From Phytophthora hibernalis (taxonomy: Eukaryota; Oomycota; Peronosporomycetes; Peronosporales; Peronosporaceae), in assembly GCA_012656075.1 (NCBI GenBank), contig JAAKBF010000247.1, positions 124,001 through 188,000 on the forward strand: a stretch of 64,000 nt of DNA, read 5' to 3'. The notes under the pieces were generated by a model. That model had not been told where the DNA came from. It worked only from the letters and a program-made list of their open reading frames with translations, and did not search any database. Within the stretch, counting starts at the first letter, position 1; every line of letters begins with the position of its first letter. This document shows, in pieces, positions 46,487-58,290 of the stretch. A program made the position numbers and the translations under genes.

Positions 46487-49400
46487 ATGAACCGTCGCGG
46501 CCTGGGCAACGGCAACGGCAGCAACAGCGAGCGCGAGGGCAGCTCCGTGGGGCTCATGACGGAGGCGCTCGAGATGCAGCGCCAGATGTGCGACGAAGCC
46601 ATGAGTCTCGTGAATGCTGGCGTGGCCATGCAGAACGCGTCACCGCCGAACGTGACAGAGGCCGAGCGCAAGCTCCAGCGCGCCGTGGACATCATGGAGC
46701 AGGCGCTGAGCATCCGCTACCGCTCGGCAGACGAGAAGGACGCGGCCGACCGCCTCAACAACAAGATGATGCGCTACGTGAAGATGATCAAGAGTCAACG
46801 TGCCAAGAGCGTGGGCGGCAGTGGGCCTAAGGGACGCAACCTCATCAAGCACAATATCCTCGAGATGGAGCGCTTGCCGGAGGTGTACGCGCCCGTGCTG
46901 CAGCTGCTCAACAACTCAAACCAAGTGGGGGACATCTGCGAGACGCTCAAGCGCGCGTTCGGCTTCCAGGAGAGCAGTGTGCTCAATCAGAAGGAGCACT
47001 TGCTGCTACTGTTGACGAACTTCAAGGAGCAGAGCGGCCAGGACGACGGTAAGAAGAAGAAGAAGAAGAAAGACGACACGGAGACCATCGATGATTATCT
47101 GAGACAGCGTGACCCGCAGCTTGAGCTGGATCTGGCTTCTAAGGGCATTGCAAGGCTGCACGCGCGCGTTTTTGCCAACTACAAGAAGTGGTGCAAGTAC
47201 GTCTCCCAGAAGCCCAAGTTCTCGAGCGATCCGCTCGTGGATGTGTCGCTGTTTTTCCTCATCTGGGGCGAAGCTTCCAACTTCCGCCAGATGCCCGAGT
47301 GTCTTTGTTTCCTGCTGCACACGATGCTGCCCAAGGTCAACAGCGGCGGCAACGAGGAGCCCGGCACGTTCCTCGCCAATACGATCCGACCCATGTACGC
47401 CGAGTTGCGTCGTGATAATGACAAGAAAACCAGCAAGGGCGCGCGCAGCGCACCGCGAAATTCGCAACTACGACGACTTCAACGAGTTCTTCTGGACCAA
47501 GAAGAGTCTCAAGTACGATTACACCACCATTGGCGACGCTTTTGCCAACTACGACAAGAAGGGGCGTCCGAAGATTGTCAAGAAGACGTACAACGAGACG
47601 AGAAGTTGGTTTCGTGCCATCATCTCGTTCCGACGCATCTTCTTTATGAACTGTGCGCTGTTCCTGGCCACGCTAGGTTTCTCGATCGATATGGTGCTGT
47701 TCTGCCCCGACTCGACTATTATGTACGGCGAGGACGTCCAGCCGGCGACAGCCACGGACGTTCTGACCATCTTAGGCAAGAAGTACGCGGCGACAACGGA
47801 CTCTTCTTCAGTGGAAAACACGGACGATTCTCTTTCTGGTGAAATCGATACGGACAGTGGCGCAGGGTCGCAGTGTTTGTACTCGAAGCTAGCGACATGC
47901 TTGGGTGTGGACTACTTTTCGTCAGCTTCGGACACTTTTGGCACTCTGCCTCAGGATTTCAAGGAGCTTCTGGAAATTGTGCCATTCACTGACTGTGTTG
48001 AGAAACAGGTGGGTCGATGCAAGTGCTATCATGACCTTATCGATACCTGTTTTGACGACACGGGCGACGCAGACGAAGTGTCGACGTCTGGTTCAGTGGC
48101 ATCTATCACGTACGACCAGAGCCTGTGTGCTCCCACGTGGCTTGCACAGGTCAATAGCATTCTGGACGACGAAGGTGACGGTTTGCTTAACTGTGGCAGC
48201 TGCCAGATTGACATCACAAGCCTCATTAAGGAGCCTACCCGTATCGTGACGCTTATTCAGGGTTTGATTGATTTCAGCCGTGATGATAGTGGTGTGATGG
48301 CCCTCCTTGGTGGTGCGGCCATGATCGGTCTCGTATGTGTGTGCGAGCTTCAGAACCGCTTTTTCTCTGGTATTGGTATGGGCTTCGTCGGCCGCTCAAT
48401 GCCTGTACCGATGAAGACCTACTGTCGCTACACGTGCTTCTGGATCGTATTGTATATCGTTAAGCTCACGTTCGACTACCAGTTTGTTGTCAAGACTTTG
48501 GTTGAAACGACGCTGTTCGTCTACTCGGCGAACTCGACTGACTACCTGAAGTACTCGCATTTCATGCTGCAGTTCACGTACCACAACGTTGTGTACATTA
48601 TGTTCTTGTGGATTCCGGCCTGGATGGTGTTCCTGTACGACGCACAGATCTTCTACTCGGTCCTGTCGGTCATCTACGGTTCGTTCGCCGGCTTCAACCT
48701 GCGTATTGGTGAGCTACGCTCGTTCCGCATTCTTCGTTTGACGTTCAAGTCTATACCTGGCGTGTTCAACCACAAACTTGTGCCGAACATTGTCGAGGAA
48801 AAGCTCAAGAAGAAAAGAAGAAAAACAAAAAGAACAAGAACGACAAAGATGAGATGGCAATGCCGCTCCGCCGTTTCGAGCGTATTTCGATGTCTCAGGG
48901 CGCCAAGCCGTTGACCGTGAAGACGCAGAAGTACTCGAGTCTTTTGGAGCAGCGTGATGACGAAGATGTGTATAGTGAGATGAAAACCCCGAACGGCACG
49001 GACGAAGACATGTCGTCGCAGTCAAGCCGCTCCTCGAACATTGGCTCTATCACGGGTGTTTCGGGGCCGAGTTTGAACGCACGATTCCGTTCGCCATGGC
49101 ATGGAACCGTTGCCTCACTAGCCTGCGTGAAGCTGATGTTATCAGTGACCGCGAGCTGAACGTTCTGAGTTATTTGATCGATTCTAAGGATACAGTTGGT
49201 CGTAAGCTGTACCCGCCGGCGTTCTTGACGGCTGGCAAGTTGGACGAGTCGATTGATATTGTGTTGGAGTGTTCCGCACTGTACGAGAAGCTGAAAACTG
49301 ACAAGAAGAAGAAGGACAAGACTCTTCAGAAGATTGAGACGACTATGCGTGAGCGTCTGACGAAGGACGACCTGCGTGTAGAGTCGATCCTGGGATCCTA

Positions 49401-52400
49401 CAAGTTCTCTTCACAGGTTCTGCGTATTCTTCTGGGCGAGGAGCATAAGGAGCTGGACGACTGCTATAACTTCATTGAGGAAATGGCGTCGCACCAGCAA
49501 ATCCTGAAGGGCTTAAAGCTGGACAACCTTTATATGTGCCGTGCTACAGCTGCTGAACTGATGAAGGCAATTTTGGAGGTACCGAAGAAGTCGACGGAGA
49601 CTAGCATCAAGTTCCAACGCGCGCTTTACAAGGTTATCGACTCAGTCGAGTCAGTGATCAACTGCCTCAAGATGGTGCTTGCAAAACAAGAAAACTTGGT
49701 GCAGATGCTGAACGACACGCCTCTCAAGCCGAACTCGTTCTTCTTCCCTGGGGATTCTCAGCACTACGCAAGTCTTCAGCTTCAAAAAATCGTAAATGAC
49801 GAGGCTGCTCTCGATATTGTGTCGCGTGCGTATCAGCTGTTAACCGTGGACAACTTTGATGCCGAACCGCGTTCTGAAGAGGGGCGTCGCCGCTTGCGAT
49901 TCTTCGCGAACTCGTTGTTCATGGACATGCCGGAAGCGAAGCCTATCCGTAAAATCCGTTCACTGACGGTGTCGACACCGTACTACAACGAAATTGTCAT
50001 GTACTCGATCAAGGATTTGACTGCGCAGAATGACGACTGCATCAAGCTGTTGTACTATCTGCAAACAATTTATCCGTTCGAGTGGGAAAATTTGCTGGAG
50101 CGAATTCCTGCCAAGGACATGAACGAAGCGCTAAAGAAAAACCCGGAGGAGGTTCAGCTGTGGGCCAGCTACCGTGGTCAAACGCTGGCGCGTACTGCCC
50201 GCGGTATGATGTACAACGAAGAAGCTATCCGCTTCCTTCACTGGCTGGAAATTGGCGAGAATGAGCCGATGCATCAAGTGACGTGCTCGTGTAACAAGTG
50301 CTGCAAGTTGAACGAAATGGTTGCCCTAAAGTTCAATTACGTGTGTACCTGCCAGATTTACGGAAAGCAAAAGGATGAGCAGAAGCAGCAAGCTCAGGAT
50401 ATCGACTTCTTGCTGCGCAAGCATCCGAACCTTCGTGTTGCTTATGTGGACGGACCGAAGAAGGTGAAGGATGGCCCGCCGAAATTCTATTCTGTGTTGA
50501 TTCGTGCCCTCGATGATAAAATTGTTGAGATTTACCGAGTGGAGCTGCCGGGTAACCCCATCCTTGGTGAAGGTAAGCCTGAGAACCAGAACCACGCCAT
50601 TATCTTCTCGCGCGGTGAGCTACTGCAGTGTATTGATATGAATCAAGACGGTTACCTCGAGGAGGCTCTCAAGATGCCAAACCTGCTGTCGACTATGGAT
50701 ACTGGCACGGAGAAACGCCCCTGACGATTATTGGTTTCCGTGAGCACGTTTTCACGGGCGGTGTGTCGAACCTGGCCAGCTTCATGTCGATCCAGGAACT
50801 GTCGTTCGTATCGCTTGGCCAGCGTATGCTTGCCCTTTTTCACGTGCGTCAGCACTACGGTCACCCCGATATCTTCGACAAGCTTTTGCCATGAGCTGTG
50901 GTGGTACTGCCAAGGCTTCCAAGGGCGTGAATCTTTCGGAAGATATTTTCGCTGGTTTCAACTCTACTCTTCGCGGTGGCCGTACTTCTCACGAGGAGTT
51001 CATTCAGGTTGGCAAGGGTCGTGATGTTGGTATGCAGCAGTTGGCTCTATTCGAGGCCAAGCTGTCGTCTGGTGCTGGTGAAGCAGTTATTTCTCGTGAT
51101 GCAATGCGTATGGCGTCTCGTCTGGACTTCTTCCGTCTTAACTCATGGTTCTACGGTAACTTGGGTTGGTACTTCACGCAGACGATGACGGTGGTTGGTG
51201 TGTACTTCTTCATCTACGGCAAGGTGTACATGGCTTTGAGTGGCATGGACAGCTACTTCCTTGAAAAGGGTGGACTGGGTATTGCCGGCACGCTTAACAC
51301 GTCGTGGGCGTTCCAGTTCGGCTTCTTGTTGGTGGTGCCTGTTATCGCCGTGGTTGGTGTGGAGCAGGGATTCCGTCATGGTTTCACCTATTTGCTGTGG
51401 AACATCATGACTCTTGGCCCGATCTTCTTTACGTTCCAGATGGGTACGCGCATGCATTACTTCGACCGCACGTTGATCCACGGTGGTGCCAAGTACCGTG
51501 CTACGGGTCGTGGTTTCACGATCAAGCACGAAAAATTTGCGGAGCTTTACCGCTTTTACGCGTTCAGCCACTTCTACCGTGGTGTTGAATTGCTTTTCCT
51601 GCTGTTGATGTTTTACGCCTATGGTACGTTTTCATGGTGCAATTGTTCATGGCGTCTTGACGCAGACTACTACAACAATGTCGAGCCGACTGATCTCGAG
51701 TGGCGGACTCGTTGCTACGATGATCACTACCAGTCATGTGTTTTGCCCACCAACCAGAACTATGGCGTCATGTCGTACTCCCTGTGGATCATTTCGGCAA
51801 CGTGGATGTGGGCACCGTTCTTCTTCAACCCGAGTGGTCTGGACTGGGACAAGATCATTGAGGATTACAATGACTGGCAAAACTGGTTAAAGACGACAAA
51901 CGATTCGGCTGATAGTTGGTTTGGCTGGTGGTCGAATGAACAGGAATACCTGGAGCACACCACTGGCGGTGCTCGCTTTATTACTGCCGTCCGCAAGGTC
52001 CGTTTCCTGTTGGTCGCTGTCGGCATGTACCTCAACATGATGTACAATGCATACTTCGAGAGACCAAACAGGATCATCTCATCTGACGACGATATGTTGA
52101 CGTACGCCTTGTCTGGCCTCGTCGTTGTGATCTTCGCGCTGCTGATTTGCTGCGGTTACATCGCCAGTCGCGTGACCAAGAAAATGTCGATGAAGCAACG
52201 CAAGCTGCGCAAGATCAAATTCGTGCTGTCGTGCTGCTGCTTCCTTGTCTCCATGCTGAGCCTCACGGTGTTGTCAGTTGGCAACCTATTCACTATCTTC
52301 ATTCTGCTGTTCGTGGCGGTCTACTGGTTCATGCAGATGTGCATCCTGCGGCTGCAGTACCACCACATCGTGGTGCGTGCACTTGCGCGCGCCTACGACC

Positions 52401-52606
52401 GCGCGGTTGGCTGGATCGTGTTTGGGCCCATTATGGTAGTGTCGATGTTCCTGCCCTTCGTCTCTTCCTTCCAGCAGCGCGTCATGTTCAACAACGCCTT
52501 CACCTCGGGTCTCGAGGTATCGAAGCTCTTCGCGCACGATGTGGCACCGGCACAGGTCGTCAAGGTTAAGCGTGTTTCGAAGAAGAAGAAGAGCCGTGAA
52601 GACTAA
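46487..52606 (+). CDS. 1,3-beta-glucan (callose) synthase, FKS type, copy 2
   Basis: A tandem paralogue of the gene at 38947, co-linear through its whole length of about 2,040 residues. The N-terminus has an MIT-like helical segment (RKLQRAVDIMEQALSIRY, DRLNNKMMRYVKMIKSQRAK). The FKS1 domain reads NYKKWCKYVSQKPKFSSDP and FFLIWGEASNFRQMPECLCF. The catalytic GT48 domain repeats the blocks seen in copy 1 almost word for word. The C-terminus ends in membrane helices and a lysine-rich tail (KVKRVSKKKKSRED). It lacks the intron found at codon 135 of copy 1, reading LLNNSNQVGDICETLK straight through. Frame breaks lie near 47455, 48830, 49070, 50713 and 50886. Four are one-base losses; the first is a net gain of one base (or loss of two) at nearly the same protein position as the first break in copy 1. 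Confidence 0.93.
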
Positions 52607-52796
52607 GCAACACCATTTGCTAGGACTTCTCTGTTGAGTTGATCAGCCAGTCTTGCTATTTTGTATCTTCATAGAAAACAAAACATTTTGTTCTCGACTG
52701 TTTACAACGCGTCATCTATTCTCCCTACATGAAATGGCAGGTGATATTGATGCGCTCTGCAAAGATTAGATAAGGGTAACTAGGGATACGCTTTTG

Positions 52797-55700
52797 CTAA
52801 CCCTGCATTCGGGTGAGGTCTGGAGTTGAAACAACATGCCGCATGCCAACGAGTTCTGTGGCCGAACGACTGTTCATCCCACTATGAGGACTCACGACAT
52901 TCCTGTGGGTGAATGGAGCAAAGCTACCCGACGCGCTCACAGGAGTCCGAGCGCTGTTGACGCGAGTTGGAGAGCCGATCTTGAGCTTGCCCAGAATCTC
53001 GGAAAACTTCTGTGTGTCCGGCTGGAAGCGCTTCAGATCCAGGTTTCGCCGAGAGTCTCCAGTCCCATTCGTTTTCCGTGGACCTGAACTCGCACCATTC
53101 CCGCTACCCTTGAGCTCTATAGAAGACCGCGATCGCACAGTGGGCATCGTCAATTCTTGCGAAGGTGAAGAGGTATCGCTGCCAAAATCATCATCTTCCC
53201 TAGACTCTTCAGACAAAGGCTCGGATTCACTTTCAAGAGATGACATCGTGTTGCTCCTGCGGCGGGCTCCGCTTTCGTCTTCTTCGGCTGACGCACGCGA
53301 ACTTCGACTACTGGAGTCGCTCTTTGGAGCAGCGGCTACCACGCTACTGGATGGACCAGTTGTCACTTCTCGCATGCGCATCACGTTAAACTCTTCGGCG
53401 TCAACTTCATTGTCAATTTCAATCGCCATTGCGCTCTCAGTATTCCCTCGCGACATCTGGGTAGCCAGGCTCTGGATGGCATCTTCAATGGCGTGCATCC
53501 ACTGCTCCTGACGCCCCCACGTGTCTGTAAGCACAATAAAATTCTTGTAGCCCTTTGACGAAAACTGTAACCCGTGTGCACCACTTCCGGGGCCTTCTGT
53601 CACGCCGAAGCTGTACCACTTACGGACTGACGTGGGGATAACCCACTTCATACGAGTAGTCCAGTTAGCGCTTTGAAGGGTATCGCAGTACCAGAGCTTA
53701 TCGCACACTTGACACAGCCCGAAGAATGTGATGGTAAACGTAAGGGCGTGGAATGGCATTGGTACTGGGAACTGGATAAAAGAGCTCACACGCGTAGGTT
53801 CCGGAATAGGAATATGATCGTGAATCTTGTCCTTCTTGTACATGAAACCAGTGATGAACTCGTCCGTATACGTGACCTTGCAGTAGTGGCTCGCCGCGCC
53901 GGAGAAAATGGTCTCCAAATAGCCTGTATATTCGTCCACATCTGCATTTGTGAGTGTGGCCGATACATATTCAACTGCACTCTGCTTCAGCTTTAAGCAC
54001 CCGTGACATAGCGGTGCGTTGCGCTCACCAAGCGGCAGCATCTCGACGCGGTTCTGCTCGGCAAGAGTTTCCTCGAACTTCACCCAGTTTTGGTGCTGTG
54101 ACGTATACTGTCGTACGACATCTTGACACGTGATCGCAACTGATCCGCTTTTGCAATTCGGAGTGCTGTAGCAGCAATTTACAATAAAACATATTTTTGT
54201 TAATGTAAGGCATGTGCACGCATGGAAACCCCAATACACCACACAAAATAGTTACGTACTTCGTCAGCGTGAAAATACTGTTTGCAATAGTGGTCATGTG
54301 ACCCTTGTACTGTACGTGTTCTTCGTATGCACGAATAACAAAATCCAAAATATTTGCTCCTTCGATAAAGAGGCTATTTAACAAGGGCGAGGAGGGCAAC
54401 CGCTTTTGATCAGGATCCAGCAAAACAAACCGAATGACGTCCGTAAGTTCGTGGTGGAGCATGCTGTTGCTGGGGTGAGATCCATAGCACGCCAGCAAAC
54501 ATGGCATTAAACCAAAATTGGCCAAGAAGTAGTCAATATCTCCACTTTGCAACAGCACGCAGCGCTTGAGGAACGTGATAATGTGCAGAAGAGCGGACCC
54601 TTTAGTATTGACCGCCTTGATGTTTCCTAGACTATAGGAAGTTGATATTGTGCGAAGCTCGCTGACATCCGACGTCACCACCGCTCGACATAGTTTCACA
54701 AATTTCTCCACGCGCGGAATCAAAGCACTTAGTACTGACACATAGACCGTTTTCAAAAGCCCTTCGATACCTGTAACATCGCGCTTCTTCTTGTGATAGC
54801 CCAACGTCCCCATCAGCATCATAACAATGGACAGAGCTCCACCTTCACGGACAACGAGAGTTTTGCTTCCTTGCGTGCACTGACGGCAAACCTCCGCAAA
54901 CCCCAAATCAATCAGTGTTCCAAACGAAACGTCCGCCGTATTGAGCAGAAAAATTAGCAGCGACTTGAAAAGTTCGTTGTGATGGAGAGGAAAGTGCTGG
55001 TCCGTGATCAGTGGTAGGGAGTGGTCTGTGTTATCGACAAAAGTGGCCACATTGTTCATGATATACACCGACGGCGGATATATGATGTAGTTTATCAGCG
55101 AGCAAATGTTCTCAACGGAGTCTCGCTGAAAAGCTGTCCCCACACCCCAGCCAAGCGTCCGTTGCCATGAATACAGACGTGCAAACAAAGATTCGAATAT
55201 CCCGCTCTTCTGCACGTTCAATTGGCCAGCCTCCGACATATCCGAGTACAACAGCCATACGACTGTATCACGAATGGAATCCAGACCAATATGGCAGACC
55301 AGCCACGGCACAATAAATTTCCCTTCGTCCGCCAGGAAGCGCCACATGAGCTCTCCAAGGTTCTGGTTCACGATGAAATGGTTGACAACCTTGCAGAAAA
55401 GCACCAGTAAAACATCATCTAACGGTTCTGCGGTGCACACAAAGTTAAAAAGTACTTTCAGGTACCCCGATGAAACCCCAACGTCGAACCCATCAGACAT
55501 ATTTAACGTCCACCCCGCACCACCAGGCTTGTAGCCTTTCTTGAAAATTTTAGGCGAGTACCACAGCGCAACCTCGCTGCAAAAATGCTGGATTGTGTAC
55601 TTCCCGTAATTGGGATCTTCCGTTGGGTCGGATTCGGAAGATGACACCGGAACCGTGAGCAGACGAAACACTTCATAAATAATCTGAGGCTGCTCGAGCC

Positions 55701-57651
55701 AAATACTGGACTTGTGCTCTCGTACCATCTCTCGGTACAAAATGTCGACTGACATGTGGCTGCTCTTGGCAATCTTGAGCAAATCGCGAAGCGTCGAGTT
55801 TACCTTGACAACAGTTTCCTCGATCTTGCGTCGATGGTCCTTTACGGACTCCTAGCATTTGAAAGTGGGATTTGAAACAAATGCGTGTAAGAAGAAGATA
55901 TCAAAGACAATTTCCGTTCGGACAGAGAATGCGCGTTCGAAGTTTGTCACTCACACTTTCAGCTTGTTCACGCAGGAAATCTTCAATATCAGTGTGTCCA
56001 GTCATTCTAGCCAAATGCTCCGCTGTGTTGCCATCTCGCTAAACGTCGACGCAGTCAGGCCGTAAGTGTTGATGCACTCTGAATAAAACGAAAATATATC
56101 CATCTACTTACGTCTTTTGCGACGAGACTGGTGCCGGCGTCCACAAGCAACTTCACACAACCGAGATTTCCGGCGCGGGCTGCTTCCATCAAAGCCGTTG
56201 TTGAATTTGGCTGAATAGAACAACGAAAACAGAAGGCAACAGACCATGCACAAGTCAGAAACTGCGATAAGACCTCACAAGCTAAAAGCTACACATCGAT
56301 CAGCGTACACTTAAAGTCTCGATCTCTGCCCCTCCTTGCAACAAAATCGAGCAGCATTCCTCAAGGCCACCTCGAGCAGCGATGTGAAGGGCAGTAGTTC
56401 CACGGCTCTGAAACAAACAGCGACCACACCATCGGTAAACACCCATTCTGTTCGCTAAATGTCACGAAAATTTACGTACTCGGTTTCTGGATAAGTTGAT
56501 TCTCGCCCCCTTTTGACCAGCAGCCTCACGCATGCCGCGCGTCCATCACGAGCCGCAACCATCAACGCGGTCATACCATGCACCTAAAAACGATCCGTTA
56601 GTTCTTCGTAGCAGTCAGCAGAGCAGTCGCAATCGAATCAAAGTCCTTACATCTTCCAAGTCGAGACTCGCCCCAAACATCAGCAGCGCTCGCGCTGCAT
56701 TTACGTTTCCGACTGAGCAAGCCATCATAAGTGGAGATACCCCTGTTGGCTAGCAACACCACAAAATCTCATCAGCGCAATTCCACCTCATCCAAATTCA
56801 TGACAGAAAAACTACCTTCTGTTCATCCAGCGATACTCCGAGACTGTGCAAAATCTCAATGCAGTCCACATGTCCGTTTTCAGCAGCATCACAGAGTGCT
56901 ACCGCCTTTGGAATGTTCTGCACATCAAAAACCGCACAATCAGCATGACCACAACAGAAATCCACATGAAAACTATCCAACTACTCACGTTGACCACGTC
57001 TCCCGTCGTGTCGATCTCCAGCAAGTGCCTCAGCAGCTCCATATCTCCAGCTCGAGCTGCCGTCTGGACTCCAAAGTACACGTCTTCAGGCACAACATGT
57101 TTGCACGCCTGTTCTCTCCACAACAACTCAATGGAGACTCTGAGAGGCTTATTCGCCAGCAATTGGTCCGCGTGGTGCTTGGCCAGCAGCACAATGGGGA
57201 TGGACACTGGCTGACGTCCCGACGAGTGGAAGCCGTCGAATAGCGACTGGATCGCGTGTTTATTGTCCACTTTCTCAATGAAAACGATGCCCGTGACTCC
57301 CACAGCCAGCAGACGTCGTACAATGTCCGGGAAGTGGACGCGGCCGCCTCTCTCGACCACCGCGATGTTCCCCAGCAGCGCCGCCTTGTTCCGCAGCTCT
57401 CCATCGGCTTTCGGAGGGCTCGTGAACACCACAAGACCCGAGACCACGCGCGACACGCGGTCGTAGCGGTAGCTGGACGGCTCTGCGAAGTGGAAGCTGC
57501 TGGATGTCACCGAGACGCTGTTCTGCGCGTGCAGATTGGCGTCGATGTCTTCGGCGGGCGACACGGGCGTCTGCTTGGGGCTGCGCTGCCAGCACACAAA
57601 GGGCACGCCGTCACTACGCGAGCCACTTCCTGTGGACTGCTCGTTGCCCAT
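52797..57651 (-). CDS. PA-ankyrin-SAPS-PH multidomain protein, putative PP6-type phosphatase regulator
   Basis: One minus-strand gene starting MGNEQSTGSGSR (Gly2, possible myristoylation). Residues about 85-165 resemble a protease-associated (PA) fold (LGNIAVVERGGRVHFPDIV, GVTGIVFIEKVDN, SIPIVLLAKHHA). Six or seven ankyrin repeats follow, mostly one per exon (SPLMMACSVGNVNAARALLM, TALMVAARDGRAACVRLL, TALHIAARGGLEECCSIL, TALMEAARAGNLGCVKLL). A large exon then encodes a SAPS domain: FLADEGKFIVPWLVCHIG, LHHELTDVIRFVLLD, KGHMTTIANSIFTLT and NWVKFEETLAEQNRVEMLPL match the family pattern. A PH-like segment follows (KWYSFGVTEGPGSGAHGLQF, WGRQEQWMHAIEDAI), then a Ser-rich tail. SAPS proteins are regulatory subunits of PP6/Sit4-type phosphatases. 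I know of no SAPS protein with PA and ankyrin domains. The frame through the SAPS exon is clean. Confidence 0.8.
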
Positions 57652-58290
57652 GCTCCGCCACGGCTAATGCGGAATGGAAGGGAAACCAAAAGCAGGAGTG
57701 ATGGTCACTATCAGCCACTGAGATACTACTGAAAGTGTTCTCTTGCGGTATCTTGTTGAAGGCGGGGCGCTCGCGGGTGCACGGAGGGCGGTGGGCGGGT
57801 GGAGCGTACCGGTAGGACTGGTGCGCGGTGGGTTTCCTGGCTATGCGGTGGTTGTCTGAGTTCTTTTTTAGCCTTGAAGATTCTTACAACGGCAGTTGAA
57901 GCGAATGACTTTGGTTTTGTATGTGGGTGTTGGGATTGGGACGGCCAGCCGTTTACGGATCGGGAAAACTGAGTTTTCTTGCTGCTTCGGCAACACCGGC
58001 ACTCAAGTTGCTGCATGTACGGCATTCAGCATCTTCACTTTAGGAAGTCCAAAATGAACCGCCTTAAATAGAGGTATTATACATGTAGCGCTGAGGGAGG
58101 TACGAGGACTTCGAACACCGCAATACATTATCTAGTGAGCGCTCGGAGCTACAGCTATGACTGCAATGCTGTAGTCTACCAAGCTGGCTGCAGATGTAAG
58201 CTCGCCTAACGTAAAGCTGGTCCTTCGACATGTCAACGTCAGATTTTTCTCTTTTCGCGATCCAAATCCCGCCGTTGAATTGCGATTGAG
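57652..58290. promoter_or_regulatory. Divergent intergenic region
   Basis: About 640 bases between the start of the PA-ankyrin-SAPS gene and the plus-strand questin-oxidase-like gene. A GC-rich patch (GGGCGGTGGGCGGGTGG type, near 57775-57840) lies about 150 bases upstream of the minus-strand ATG. No coding sequence is supported. Confidence 0.4.

Noticed and set aside
39930..47455. Programmed ribosomal frameshifting shared by both glucan synthases
   Set aside because: The required shifts differ in direction between the two copies, no common slippery heptamer is visible, and several other one-base breaks occur in the same genes.
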